This document shows positions 35,752 through 45,033 of a stretch of 64,000 nucleotides of DNA, in pieces. A program made the position numbers and the translations under genes. The DNA lies in assembly GCF_023715105.1 (NCBI RefSeq), contig NZ_JAMBNO010000004.1, positions 62,001 through 126,000 of the forward strand, written 5' to 3'. This stretch comes from Hydrogenophaga intermedia (GTDB taxonomy: Bacteria > Pseudomonadota > Gammaproteobacteria > Burkholderiales > Burkholderiaceae_C). How positions within the stretch are numbered: position 1 is the first letter of the stretch; every line of letters starts with the position of its first letter. Below the pieces are notes generated by a model. That model did not search any database. It worked only from the letters and a program-made list of their open reading frames with translations, and was not told the origin of the DNA.

Positions 35752-37095
35752 TCAGGCCGGCAGGCGCTTGATGGCGTCGGCCAGCACCGAGACCATGGTC
35801 TCGATGTGCTCGCGCTCGACGATGTAGGGCGGTGCGAACACCAGGTTGTCGCCCGCGTTGCGCACCAGAACGCCGCGGTGAAAGCAATCGAGGAACACAT
35901 CGAACGCGCGTTTGCCGGGCATGCCGGGCTGCGGCGCAAGCTCCACCGCGCAGGCCAGGCCCAGACTGCGGATGCCGATGACGTGCGGCAGGCCCTTGAT
36001 GGCCGAGAACATCGCATCGCTGAGCACCTGGCCCATCTCGCCGGCACGCGCGAACAGGTTTTCCTGCTGGAACAGCTCCAGCGTGGCGATCGCCGCGGCG
36101 CACGCCACCGGATGACCCGAGTAGGTGTAGCCGTGGAAGAACTCGATGGCGTGATCGGGTGCACTGCCGTGTGCGCCCATCATGGCGTCGTAGATGCGCT
36201 GGCTGCAGACCACGCCGCCCAGGGGAATGACGCCGTTGGTGACGCACTTGGCGAAGTTGAGCATGTCGGGCTGCACGCCGTACCAGTCGGCGCCGAAGGC
36301 CGTGCCCAGGCGGCCGAAGCCGGTGATGACCTCGTCGAAGATCAGCAGGATGCCGTGCTTGTCGCAAATCTCGCGCAACCGCTTGAGGTAGCCCTTGGGC
36401 GGCACATACCAGCCCGCGCTGCCGGCCACCGGCTCCACGATCACCGCGGCCACGTTGCTCGGGTCGTGCAGCGGCAGGATGCGGTTCTCCAGCTCGAGCA
36501 GGATGTCCTCCTCCCACACCGGTTCCTGGTGCTGCACGAAGGCGTGCTTGACCGGGTCGTGGATGAAGCGCAGGTGATCGACACGCGGCAGCAGGCTGGT
36601 GCCGTAGACCTTGCGGTTGGCCGGAATGCCGCCGACCGACATGCCGCCGAAGCCCACACCGTGGTAGCCGCGCTCGCGGCCGATGAACAGGTTGCGCTGG
36701 CCTTCACCGCGCGCGCGGTGGTAGGCCAGGGCCACCTTCATCGAGGTGTCGGCCGCCTCGGAGCCCGAATTGCAGAACAGCACCTTGTTCAGGTCGCCCG
36801 GCGCCATGGCGGCGATCATTTCGGCCGCGCGAAAGGCCTTGTCGTTGCTCACGCTGAACGCGGTGGCGTAGTCCAGCGTGTCGAGCTGCTTCTTGATGGC
36901 CTCGTTGATCGGTTTGCGGTTGTGCCCCGCGCCCACGCACCACAGGCTGGAGATGCCATCGATGACCTGACGGCCGTCGTGCGTGGTGAAGTGCATGCCG
37001 TCGGAGGCGACGAAAATGCGCGGGTCCTTGGCGAAGCTGCGGTTGGGGGTGAAGGGCAACCACTGGTTGTCCATCTTGAAATCGTTGTAGGCCAT
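35752..37095 (-). CDS. Class III aminotransferase (omega-amino acid:pyruvate type)
   Basis: This 447-residue PLP enzyme has NSGSEAADTSMKVALAYH (phosphate cup), GYHGVGFGGMSVGG, the IVEPVAGSAGWYVPPKGYL stretch, the LLIFDEVITGFGRLGT aspartate motif, and NFAKCVTNGVIPLGGV with the Schiff-base lysine. It resembles beta-alanine:pyruvate transaminases, which move amino groups from omega-amino acids or polyamines to pyruvate. The exact donor cannot be assigned. The ATG at 37095 follows CAGGAGACG on the reverse strand. It is divergent from purU. Confidence 0.92.
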   Translation of the reverse strand: MAYNDFKMDNQWLPFTPNRSFAKDPRIFVASDGMHFTTHDGRQVIDGISSLWCVGAGHNRKPINEAIKKQLDTLDYATAFSVSNDKAFRAAEMIAAMAPGDLNKVLFCNSGSEAADTSMKVALAYHRARGEGQRNLFIGRERGYHGVGFGGMSVGGIPANRKVYGTSLLPRVDHLRFIHDPVKHAFVQHQEPVWEEDILLELENRILPLHDPSNVAAVIVEPVAGSAGWYVPPKGYLKRLREICDKHGILLIFDEVITGFGRLGTAFGADWYGVQPDMLNFAKCVTNGVIPLGGVVCSQRIYDAMMGAHGSAPDHAIEFFHGYTYSGHPVACAAAIATLELFQQENLFARAGEMGQVLSDAMFSAIKGLPHVIGIRSLGLACAVELAPQPGMPGKRAFDVFLDCFHRGVLVRNAGDNLVFAPPYIVEREHIETMVSVLADAIKRLPA

Positions 37096-37198
37096 GGCGG
37101 CGTCTCCTGCACGTTGATCGTGCCATTCTGGCACCGTGCGAGGCCGCCCGGAGGCACCACTGCGACGCGCCCGCCAGGGCCCACCGCCGCGCGCCTGC

Positions 37199-37204
37199 GA
37201 CAAT
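37199..37204 (+). promoter_or_regulatory. Putative -10 box of purU
   Basis: GACAAT ends nine bases before the purU ATG (37214), leaving a leader of only a few nucleotides. No Shine-Dalgarno is seen. Confidence 0.4.
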
Positions 37205-37213
37205 CTCGCCGCC

Positions 37214-38062
37214 ATGGAAAACACCTACGTCCTCACCCTCTCTTGCCCCGACAAGCCCGGCATCGTGCACGCCGTCTCCGGCTTCCTGTTCGAGCGCGGC
37301 GGCAACATCGAAGAGGCGGCCCAGTACAACGACCACGACACCGGCCTGTTCTTCATGCGCGTGCAATTTGCCTGCGCCCAACTGAGCCGCGAGCAATTGG
37401 GCGAGCAACTGGCGGCCTTCGCCGCGCCGTTCGGCATGCGCTGGGGCCTGCACCCGCTGGCACAACCCATGCGCACCGTGATCTTCGTGAGCAAGGAAGG
37501 CCACTGCCTCAACGACTTGCTGTTCCGCTGGAAGAGCGGTCTGCTGCCGCTGGATATCCGCGCCATCGTGAGCAACCACCGCGACTTCTACCAGCTCGCG
37601 GCCAGCTACAACGTGCCCTTCCACCACATCCCGCTGACGGCCGCCACCAAGGCGCAGGCCGAAGCAAAGCAGCTGGACATCATCCGCGCCGAGGACGCCG
37701 AACTGGTGGTGCTGGCGCGCTACATGCAGATCCTCTCGAACGAGCTGTGCCGTGAACTGGCCGGGCGCGCGATCAACATCCACCACAGCTTCCTGCCCAG
37801 CTTCAAGGGCGCCAAGCCCTACTACCAGGCGCACGACCGTGGCGTGAAGCTCATCGGCGCGACCGCCCACTACGTGACGGCCGATCTCGACGAAGGCCCC
37901 ATCATCGAGCAGGACGTGGCGCGCGTGGACCACACGGACACGGTGGAAGACCTCACCGCACTGGGCCGCGACACCGAGAGCCAGGTGCTGGCGCGTGCCG
38001 TCAAGTGGCATGGCGAGCACCGCGTGCTGCTCAATGGCCACAAGACCGTGGTCTTCAAATGA
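37214..38062 (+). CDS. purU: Formyltetrahydrofolate deformylase
   Basis: PurU splits 10-formyl-THF into formate and THF, supplying formate for PurT and balancing one-carbon pools. The 282-residue protein has an N-terminal ACT domain (about 4-80: LTLSCPDKPGIVHAVSGFL) and a formyltransferase-like domain (FVSKEGHCLNDLLFRWKSG, IRAIVSNHRDFY, INIHHSFLPSFKGAKPY, LIGATAHYVTADLDEGPII). The catalytic histidine lies in HHSFLP. The ATG at 37214 follows a GACAAT box closely. A LysR-family regulator gene starts 16 bases after its stop. Confidence 0.96.
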   Translation: MENTYVLTLSCPDKPGIVHAVSGFLFERGGNIEEAAQYNDHDTGLFFMRVQFACAQLSREQLGEQLAAFAAPFGMRWGLHPLAQPMRTVIFVSKEGHCLNDLLFRWKSGLLPLDIRAIVSNHRDFYQLAASYNVPFHHIPLTAATKAQAEAKQLDIIRAEDAELVVLARYMQILSNELCRELAGRAINIHHSFLPSFKGAKPYYQAHDRGVKLIGATAHYVTADLDEGPIIEQDVARVDHTDTVEDLTALGRDTESQVLARAVKWHGEHRVLLNGHKTVVFK

Positions 38063-38078
38063 CGCAGGAGCAGGCGCG

Positions 38079-38945
38079 GTGATCCGTATTCCCCCGATCC
38101 AGTGCCTGCTCACCTTCGAGGCGCTGGCGCGCCTGCGCAGCGTCACGCAGACCGCCGACGAGCTCAACGTCACACCCAGCGCGGTGAGCCACCGCATCCG
38201 CCAGCTCGAGGAAGCACTGGGCACCAAGCTGTTCGGACGCGCCGACTTCTCGCTCACCACGGAAGGCATCGAGTACCTGGCGCATGTGCGCGAGGGCCTG
38301 GTCTCGCTGCAGAAGTTCCCGAGCCAGCAGGCCGCGCCCGGGCGGCGCAAGCTGCGCCTGGCGGTCACACCCACCTTTGCGCGTTCGATCCTGCTGCCGC
38401 GCCTGAAGCAGTTCAGCGACACCTACCCCGAGATCGACCTCACATTGCAGGTAAGCATCCCGCTGCTGGACGTGGTGGCCGAGGATGCCGACCTGATGGT
38501 GCGCTTCGGCACCGGTCGCTACGCCGACGTGGAGCACCTGCTGCTGGCCAAGGATGAGGTTTCGCCCATGGCCTCGCCCACCTTCGTGCGCGAGCATGGG
38601 CCGTTCGATGCGCCCGAGGATCTGGAGGGCCTGCCGTTGCTGCGCAGCCCGCTGGAGCCCTGGCGCACCTGGTTCGCCGCGCACGACCTCGATTGGCCCG
38701 AACCCACCGAAGGCTCGCAGTTCAACGACATCGGCCTGATGTGCGACGCCGCCGCCGCCGGCATGGGTGTGGGCCTGCTGCGCTACAAGCTGGCCGCACC
38801 CTGGCTCGACAGCGGCGCGCTGGTACCGCTCTACCCACGCCGCGTGCCCAGCCCGCACGCGCACTACCTGTGCTGGCGCAGCGGCACCATGGAGCGCTGG
38901 GAGTGCGCGGCGTTCGCGCGCTGGCTGCAGCAGGCGATGGGTTGA
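38079..38945 (+). CDS. LysR-family transcriptional regulator (GcvA-like)
   Basis: This 288-residue LTTR has an N-terminal winged helix (residues 1-65: FEALARLRSVTQTADELNVTPSAVSHRIRQLE) and a periplasmic-binding-like effector domain. GcvA-type features include a short PPIQCLLTFEALA start and the CDAAAAGMGVGLLRYKLAAPWL pocket. The GTG start (38079) follows AGGAG. Placement 16 bases after purU suggests co-transcription. GcvA in E. coli controls the glycine cleavage system, another one-carbon pathway, so a role in one-carbon metabolism is a reasonable guess. Confidence 0.9.
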   Translation: MIRIPPIQCLLTFEALARLRSVTQTADELNVTPSAVSHRIRQLEEALGTKLFGRADFSLTTEGIEYLAHVREGLVSLQKFPSQQAAPGRRKLRLAVTPTFARSILLPRLKQFSDTYPEIDLTLQVSIPLLDVVAEDADLMVRFGTGRYADVEHLLLAKDEVSPMASPTFVREHGPFDAPEDLEGLPLLRSPLEPWRTWFAAHDLDWPEPTEGSQFNDIGLMCDAAAAGMGVGLLRYKLAAPWLDSGALVPLYPRRVPSPHAHYLCWRSGTMERWECAAFARWLQQAMG

Positions 38946-38979
38946 GACCGACCGCTGCCGGCCCCGACCGCGATCGGTC

Positions 38980-39402
38980 TTATTCGATCGTCAACCGCTG
39001 CCCCGCGATCGCGGCCTTCTTGGGCAGCGTCAGGTGCAGCACGCCGTTGTCGTAGCGGGCCTTCGAGGCGTCCTTGTCCACGCGCTGGGGCAACTGGAAT
39101 GCGCGCGAAACTGCGCCGTAGAAACGCTCGCTGCGCAGCACGCGCTGACCGTCGCGCTGCTCGTCGAGCTGCTTGACCTCGGCGCGCAACGTCACCACGT
39201 CGTCCTCGATCGTGACCTGGATGTCTTCCTTGGCGACACCGGGCAACTCGGCGTCCACGGTGTAGGCGGTGGGGGTTTCCTTCACGTCGACACGGATCTG
39301 CGCGGGCAGCGGGTCGCCATGCAGGGGCTTGACGTAGAAGCCGGGCGCCACGTCCTTGAAGAAGTCGTCGAACAGGCTGCCGCGGGTGATGAGACCGTTC
39401 AT
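38980..39402 (-). CDS. Small heat-shock protein, Hsp20/alpha-crystallin family
   Basis: This 140-residue ATP-independent holdase has an alpha-crystallin domain (about residues 35-135) running from IRVDVKETPTAYTVDAELPGVAKEDI to DNGVLHLTLPKK, with the LPGVAKEDI and GVLHLTLPK signature motifs. It begins MNGLITRGSLFDDFF. The start has GGAGGA nine bases upstream. A sigma-32-like promoter lies about 50-85 bases upstream. It is divergent from the GlcD-like gene. Confidence 0.93.
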   Translation of the reverse strand: MNGLITRGSLFDDFFKDVAPGFYVKPLHGDPLPAQIRVDVKETPTAYTVDAELPGVAKEDIQVTIEDDVVTLRAEVKQLDEQRDGQRVLRSERFYGAVSRAFQLPQRVDKDASKARYDNGVLHLTLPKKAAIAGQRLTIE

Positions 39403-39459
39403 GGGATGCGTCCTCCATTGAAGCGGGGCGCGCGACCATCGCAGCGCCCGGTGCCGCTC

Positions 39460-39488
39460 AACTGGCGCCGGGCCGCAAGATTTTCAAG
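39460..39488 (-). promoter_or_regulatory. Candidate sigma-32 (heat-shock) promoter of hsp20
   Basis: Read on the reverse strand, CTTGAAA (39488-39482), a 14-base spacer and CGCCAGTT (39467-39460) match the heat-shock consensus CTTGAAA / CCCCATnT at all seven -35 positions and five of the seven informative -10 positions. The predicted start near 39453 leaves a leader of about 50 bases before the hsp20 ATG. Confidence 0.6.
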
Positions 39489-39577
39489 GGCTGCCCGACG
39501 ACCGTGCAGCGCCCGGGGGCCCCGCGGCTCAAGCCCTGCTGCAGGAATTTTCAACACACCTCCCCGCAGGCGCGGCC

Positions 39578-39583
39578 TACACT
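39578..39583 (+). promoter_or_regulatory. Putative -10 box of the GlcD-like gene
   Basis: TACACT lies 22 bases before the ATG at 39606, with GGAGA (39595-39599) in between as the ribosome-binding site. This is a normal short-leader arrangement. Confidence 0.4.
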
Positions 39584-39605
39584 GGCTGCCTCCTGGAGAC
39601 ACCCG

Positions 39606-41108
39606 ATGAACGCCCCCGCCGCCCCCCAGCAGATCGACCGGTTGCAGCGCGCCGAGCGCCAGGCCGAGGTGGTGCGCGCGCTGCAGCCGCTGCTGCCCGC
39701 GCACACGTTGCTCTGGCAGAGCGAGGACACCATCCCCTACGAGTGCGACGGGCTCACGGCCTACCGCGAGCGCCCGCTGGTGGTGGCACTGCCGGAGAAC
39801 GAGGCCCAGGTCGCCGCGGTGCTCAAGGCCTGCCACGCGCTGGGCGTGCCGGTGGTGGCGCGCGGCGCGGGCACCGGTCTGTCCGGCGGGGCCATGCCGC
39901 ACGCCATGGGGGTCGTGCTCTCGCTGGCCAAGTTCAACCGCATCCAGGCCATCGACCCACGCGCGCGCACCGCCACCGTGCAGGCCGGCGTGCGCAACCT
40001 GGCCATCAGCGAGGCGGCGGCGCCGTTCGGCCTGTACTACGCGCCCGACCCGAGCAGCCAGATCGCCTGCACCATCGGCGGCAACGTGGCCGAGAACTCG
40101 GGCGGGGTGCACTGCCTGAAGTACGGGCTCACCCTCCACAACGTGCTGCAGGTGAAGGGTTTCACCATCCAGGGCGAGCCGGTGGTGATCGGCAGCGAGG
40201 CGCTGGACACCCCGGGCCTGGACCTGCTGCCGTTGGTGGTCGGCAGCGAGGGCATGCTGGCGGTGACGACCGAGGTGGTGGTCAAACTCGTGCCCAAGCC
40301 GCTGCTGGCGCGCTGCATCATGGCCAGCTTCGATGACGTGCGCAAAGCCGGCGACGCGGTGGCGGCGGTCATCGCGGCCGGCATCATCCCGGCCGGGCTG
40401 GAGATGATGGACAAGCCCATGACGGCCGCCGTGGAGGATTTCGTGCACGCCGGCTATGACCTCACGGCCGAAGCCATCCTGCTGTGCGAAAGCGACGGCA
40501 CGCCCGAGGAAGTGGCCGAGGAGATCGAGCGCATGAGCACGGTGCTGCGCCAGCATGGGGCGACGGCCATTGCCGTGAGTCGCGACGAGGCCGAGCGGCT
40601 GCGCTTCTGGAGCGGACGCAAGAACGCGTTTCCGGCCAGCGGACGCATCAGCCCCGACTACATGTGCATGGACTCGACCATCCCGCGCAAGCGCCTGGCC
40701 GACATCCTGCTCGCCATCCAGGCCATGGAGAAGACCTACGGCCTGCGTTGCGCCAACGTGTTCCACGCCGGCGACGGCAACCTGCACCCGCTGATCCTGT
40801 TCGACGCCAACGACCCGGACCAGCTGAGCCGCTGCGAGCGCTTCGGCGCCGACATCCTGGAGACCAGCGTGGCCATGGGCGGCACCGTCACCGGCGAGCA
40901 CGGCGTGGGCGTGGAAAAGCTCAACAGCATGTGCGTGCAGTTCAGCGCCGAAGAGAACGCGCAGATGTTTGCCATCAAGCACGCTTTTGACACCAAAGGA
41001 TTACTCAACCCGGGGAAGGTGATCCCCACCTTGCAGCGCTGCGCCGAATACGGGCGCATGCTGGTGCGCGGCGGGCAGTTGCGCCACCCGGAACTCCCCC
41101 GCTTCTGA
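39606..41108 (+). CDS. glcD: FAD-linked 2-hydroxyacid oxidase/dehydrogenase (GlcD-like)
   Basis: This 500-residue flavoprotein oxidises glycolate or D-lactate-type 2-hydroxyacids. The PCMH FAD domain carries PVVARGAGTGLSGGAMP and TIGGNVAENSGGVHCLKYG. The C-terminal domain has FHAGDGNLHPLILFD and the final GVGVEKLNSMC and FDTKGLLNPGKVIP motifs. In a glycolate oxidase complex glcE and glcF normally follow. Here the next gene is a sensor kinase, so partner subunits must be elsewhere or the protein acts alone. D-lactate dehydrogenase is a close alternative. Confidence 0.9.
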   Translation: MNAPAAPQQIDRLQRAERQAEVVRALQPLLPAHTLLWQSEDTIPYECDGLTAYRERPLVVALPENEAQVAAVLKACHALGVPVVARGAGTGLSGGAMPHAMGVVLSLAKFNRIQAIDPRARTATVQAGVRNLAISEAAAPFGLYYAPDPSSQIACTIGGNVAENSGGVHCLKYGLTLHNVLQVKGFTIQGEPVVIGSEALDTPGLDLLPLVVGSEGMLAVTTEVVVKLVPKPLLARCIMASFDDVRKAGDAVAAVIAAGIIPAGLEMMDKPMTAAVEDFVHAGYDLTAEAILLCESDGTPEEVAEEIERMSTVLRQHGATAIAVSRDEAERLRFWSGRKNAFPASGRISPDYMCMDSTIPRKRLADILLAIQAMEKTYGLRCANVFHAGDGNLHPLILFDANDPDQLSRCERFGADILETSVAMGGTVTGEHGVGVEKLNSMCVQFSAEENAQMFAIKHAFDTKGLLNPGKVIPTLQRCAEYGRMLVRGGQLRHPELPRF

Positions 41109-41145
41109 GGGGCATTGCACACGCCGTGTGGCGCGACCTGTCGGG

Positions 41146-41151
41146 TACATT
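41146..41151 (+). promoter_or_regulatory. Putative -10 box of the PAS kinase gene (leaderless type)
   Basis: TACATT ends six bases before the ATG at 41158. The preceding in-frame GTG at 41128 would place the box inside the coding region, which is the reason to prefer 41158. Confidence 0.4.
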
Positions 41152-41157
41152 GCGGCA

Positions 41158-44100
41158 ATGAGCGCCTTGCTGCCGCCCGGTCACGCGCAGCCGGCCCGCC
41201 GCGATGGCGAGGCCGGTGCCACCGAGCGCGAGCGTGCCCTGCTGCTCGAGCTGAACGCCCTGCGGGCCGAGAACGAGCACCTGCGCCAGCGCTACGCGCA
41301 GCACATCAACAGGCAGCCGTCGCCCGCCAACGATCCGGGCGGCCGCGCAGGCGAAGCCATCGCACCGCATGCCGAGCTGCCCCTGCCGCTGGAAGCCACG
41401 CTGGAGCCCACCGAGGGCAACGCGCAGCCGGCGCTGGTGCAATACGAGGCACTGTTTGCCACGCTCGGCAGCGTCTTCCCCATCGGCATCTTCCGCACCG
41501 ATGAAGCCGGCGTGCTCACCCACGTCGACACGCAGTTGCAGCAGATCTTCGGGCTGCCGCGCGAGGGGTTCCCCAATTTCGGCTGGCTCGAGCGCGTGCA
41601 CCCGGATGACCTGGAGCGCGTGAAGTCCAGCTGGGCGCAGGCCATTTCCCGCGCGCAGAGCCTGAGCCTGGAGTTCCGCCTGATGCGCCCCGGCGAGCCG
41701 GTCCGGCACCTGCTGGCGCGCAATGCCCCCGTGCGCGACGCCAACGGCAAGCTCACCGGCCAACTCGGCTTCGTGCAGGACGTGACCGCGCTGCGGGTAC
41801 TGGAAGCCGAGGCGCGGATCAAGGAAGAGCTCAACCGGCAGATCATCGCCAGCAGCCCGGACTGCACCAAGGTGCTCGACCTCGATGGCCGCGTGGTGCA
41901 GATCACCGAGCAAGGCCGCCGCCTGGTCGAGGCCGACGACCTCGAACAGGTGCAACACAGCGACTGGACCACCTGGTGGCCCGAGGAAGGCGCCCTGCTG
42001 GCGCGCGAGGCCATTGCCACGGGCTGCCAGGGCAGAAGCTCGCGCTTCGTGGCCTACGGCACCACCTTCAAGGGGACGCCCAAGTGGTGGGACACGGCCG
42101 TCACACCCATTTGCGACACACAGGGCAAGCCTGCGATGCTGCTGGTGGTCTCGCGGGACATCACGGAGCAGCACCGGCAGCAGGAAGAGATCCGCCGTTT
42201 CAATGTGGAGCTCGAACGCCGCGTGAAGGAACGCACCGACGAGCTGGCCGATGCCAAGGAGCGGGTGAGCATGGCGCTGGCCGAAGCGCAATCGCTCTAC
42301 AACCAGGCACCATGCGGTTACCACTCGCTCGACGAGAACGGCACCTTCGTGCTGATGAACCGCACCGAGCTGGAATGGCTGGGCTACGAGCGGCACGAGG
42401 TGATCGGGCAATTGCATCTGCGCGACGTGCTGCTGCCCGAACAGCTGGACTTTGCACTCAAGCGCCTGCGCGAGCTGGTGGCCGGCGTGCGCATCGATCC
42501 GGCAGAAATCACGTTGCGACGCCGCGATGGAAGCACCTTCGTCGCCCTGGTCAGCAGCACCGCAGTGCGCGACCACAAAGGTCGGTTCTTGCGCACCAAC
42601 AACACCCTGATCGACATCACGGCGCGCAAGGCGGCCGAAAACGCACTGGCTGCGCAGAGCCGTTTCCTGCAGGCCCTGACGGACTCCGTGCCGGTGCAGC
42701 TGGCGTATTTCGACCACGACATGATCTGCCGCTTTGCCAACGCCAGCTACGCGCGCTGGCGCGGCGGCGTGCCGTCCGATGTCGTGGGCCTGCACCTGCG
42801 CGACATCGCACAGCCACGCTACTACGAGGCGGCCCGCGAGCGCCTGGCCGCTGCACTGGCGGGCATGCCGCAGCGTTTCGAGGGCGAGCGCGCCTTCCCC
42901 GACGGCCACACCTTCTACGCCAGCATCGAATACACCCCGTTCACGATCGAGGGCCACGTGCAGGGCCTGATCATCCAGATGCTCGACATCACCGAGCGCA
43001 AGGCTGCCGAGGACCGCGTCGCACAGGCCAACCTGCAGCTGGGCGACGCGCTGGAGCAGGCCCGCACGCTCTACAACGGCGCGCCCTGTGGCTACCACTC
43101 ACTCAACCTGCAAGGCACCTTCGTTTCGATCAACGACACCGAACTCGGCTGGCTGGGCTACCGGCGCGAGGAAGTGATCGGCAAGCTCAACTTTCGCGAT
43201 GTCATTCCCCCGCGGCAGGTGGCGCTGCTGGAAGCACGCATGGGCCGCATGCTCGATGACGACGCCCTGGAGGCGGTGGAGTACGAGATGCAGCGCCGCG
43301 ACGGCAGCCGCTTCTTCGCGCTGCTGTCGTCTTCGGCGGTGCGTGACGCGCAGGGCAATTTCCTGCGCAGCAACACCACGGTGGTGGACATCACGCGACG
43401 CAAGGCCGCCGAAGACGCCCTGCGCGAGCAGCAGCATTTCCTGCGCACCATCACCGACCACGTGCCAGGACTCATCGCCTACCTCGACGCCGGCCTGCGC
43501 TTCCGTTTCGCGAATGCCGAACACCTGCGGGTCTACGGCATGGACCCCCAGCGCATTCTGGGCGAGCACATCAGCCAGTGTGTACCGCCCGATGTCTGGG
43601 CCGACATCGCACCGCGCATGGCGGCCGCCCTCGACGGCACGCCGCAGCACTTCGAGACCTGGCGCCGCACCGTCGACGGCAGCCCGATCTTCGTCAGTGC
43701 GAACTACCTGCCCGATCTCGATGCCGAAGGCCGTGCGCGCGGGCTTTTCGTGCAGATCATCGACATCACCGAGCGCAAGCGCATCGAGGAGCGCGTGAGC
43801 CACCTCAACGAGGAACTCGAACTGCGCATCCAGGAGCGTTCATCCGAGCTGCTCGACAGCGAGCAGCGCTTCCGCCTGATGGTGGACAACCTGCGCGACT
43901 ACTGCATCTTCTTCATGGATGCGAACGGCTTCATCACCGACTGGACCGACAGCGCCCAGCGCATGGATGGCTATTCGCCGGTGCAGATGATCGGCCGCCA
44001 CTACGGGGTGCTGTTCGACCCGAACGACCCCGAGGCCGGCAAGGCCGATGCCGAGCGCATGCTGCGTCTGGCCGCCTCGCGCGGTCAGCACGACGTGCAG

Positions 44101-45033
44101 AGCTGGCTCACGCGCAAGGATGGCACGCGCTACTGGTCGCACTCGGTGCTGATCGCCTTGCGCGATCAGCGCGGCGAACTGATCGGCTTTGCGAAGATCA
44201 ACCGGGACATGACCGACGCCAAGCAGCTCGACGATCTGATGCACAACATCAACGACGAGCTGGAGAAGCGTGTGGTCGAGCGCACGGAGCAGCTGCTCGC
44301 CGCCAACCGCGATCTCGAATCGTTCTCCTACTCGGTCTCCCACGACCTGCGCTCACCGCTGCGCCACATCTCCAGCTTCGTGAGCCTGCTCGAAGAACAC
44401 CTGGGCGCCACACGCGACGAGACCACTTCGCGTTATCTCTCCACCATCGGCAACTCCGCGCGGCACATGAGCCAGCTCATCGACGGCCTGCTCGCGTTCT
44501 CGCGGCTGGGCCGCGCGGCGGTCAACATTGCCCCGGTGGACTTCAATCACCTGGTGAGCGCGGTCGTTTCCCAGATCGCACACGACACCGATGGGCGGGT
44601 GGTGGACTGGCACATCGACCACGACCTGCCCGTGGTCCACGGCGACGCACTGCTGCTGCGCGAGGTCTGGGCCAACCTGCTGGGCAACGCCTTCAAGTAC
44701 ACGCGCCCGCGCGAGCGGGCTGTCATCGCCGTGAGCTGGCACCTGGAGCCGGTGCGCGGCTACGTGTTCTCCGTCCGTGACAACGGCGTGGGTTTCGATA
44801 CAAAATATTCCCAAAAGCTCTTCGGCGTGTTCCAGCGGCTGCACCGGGCGTCCGAATTCGAGGGGACGGGCATCGGTCTGGCACTGACAAGGCGTATCGT
44901 CGAGCGGCACGGTGGCAGCGTCTGGGCAGAAAGCCGCCTGGGCGAGGGCAGCGTGTTCCACTTCTCGATACCGATCGAAGGCCCACGCCAGATCGAGCCC
45001 ACCGATTCGATGCCGGCCCCGCTAGAACCATGA
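41158..45033 (+). CDS. Cytosolic multi-PAS sensor histidine kinase
   Basis: This 1291-residue kinase has no transmembrane segment. A short coiled-coil N terminus leads into about seven PAS domains, roughly at residues 99-212, 230-335, 380-490, 503-615, 638-752, 762-875 and 907-1022. The HisKA domain has SYSVSHDLRSPLRH (phosphoacceptor His1062). The ATPase domain has LGNAFKYT, VRDNGVGFD and EGTGIGLAL. Two PAS-pair units of 258 codons (from residues 380 and 638) are clear internal duplicates. Many PAS domains end in the DITERK or DITxRK linker. The C-terminal kinase part resembles phytochrome-type kinases paired with Rcp1-like regulators. Its stop overlaps the response regulator start. Confidence 0.94.
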   Translation: MSALLPPGHAQPARRDGEAGATERERALLLELNALRAENEHLRQRYAQHINRQPSPANDPGGRAGEAIAPHAELPLPLEATLEPTEGNAQPALVQYEALFATLGSVFPIGIFRTDEAGVLTHVDTQLQQIFGLPREGFPNFGWLERVHPDDLERVKSSWAQAISRAQSLSLEFRLMRPGEPVRHLLARNAPVRDANGKLTGQLGFVQDVTALRVLEAEARIKEELNRQIIASSPDCTKVLDLDGRVVQITEQGRRLVEADDLEQVQHSDWTTWWPEEGALLAREAIATGCQGRSSRFVAYGTTFKGTPKWWDTAVTPICDTQGKPAMLLVVSRDITEQHRQQEEIRRFNVELERRVKERTDELADAKERVSMALAEAQSLYNQAPCGYHSLDENGTFVLMNRTELEWLGYERHEVIGQLHLRDVLLPEQLDFALKRLRELVAGVRIDPAEITLRRRDGSTFVALVSSTAVRDHKGRFLRTNNTLIDITARKAAENALAAQSRFLQALTDSVPVQLAYFDHDMICRFANASYARWRGGVPSDVVGLHLRDIAQPRYYEAARERLAAALAGMPQRFEGERAFPDGHTFYASIEYTPFTIEGHVQGLIIQMLDITERKAAEDRVAQANLQLGDALEQARTLYNGAPCGYHSLNLQGTFVSINDTELGWLGYRREEVIGKLNFRDVIPPRQVALLEARMGRMLDDDALEAVEYEMQRRDGSRFFALLSSSAVRDAQGNFLRSNTTVVDITRRKAAEDALREQQHFLRTITDHVPGLIAYLDAGLRFRFANAEHLRVYGMDPQRILGEHISQCVPPDVWADIAPRMAAALDGTPQHFETWRRTVDGSPIFVSANYLPDLDAEGRARGLFVQIIDITERKRIEERVSHLNEELELRIQERSSELLDSEQRFRLMVDNLRDYCIFFMDANGFITDWTDSAQRMDGYSPVQMIGRHYGVLFDPNDPEAGKADAERMLRLAASRGQHDVQSWLTRKDGTRYWSHSVLIALRDQRGELIGFAKINRDMTDAKQLDDLMHNINDELEKRVVERTEQLLAANRDLESFSYSVSHDLRSPLRHISSFVSLLEEHLGATRDETTSRYLSTIGNSARHMSQLIDGLLAFSRLGRAAVNIAPVDFNHLVSAVVSQIAHDTDGRVVDWHIDHDLPVVHGDALLLREVWANLLGNAFKYTRPRERAVIAVSWHLEPVRGYVFSVRDNGVGFDTKYSQKLFGVFQRLHRASEFEGTGIGLALTRRIVERHGGSVWAESRLGEGSVFHFSIPIEGPRQIEPTDSMPAPLEP
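42295..43842 (+). repeat. Tandem duplication of a PAS-pair module inside the kinase gene
   Basis: The segment from 42295 and the one from 43069 encode the same order: LYNxAPCGYHSL, then TELxWLGYxRxEVIG, xFRDV-type loops, RRDGSxF, a DITxRKAAE linker, a second PAS with FRFANA-like and CRFANA-like cores, and DITERK. The offset is exactly 774 bases (258 codons). Divergence is considerable, so the duplication is old. Confidence 0.8.

Noticed and set aside
41005-43098. Open frame of 697 codons antisense to the PAS kinase and the end of the GlcD-like gene
   Set aside because: Composition is that of an antisense shadow and no family is recognised.
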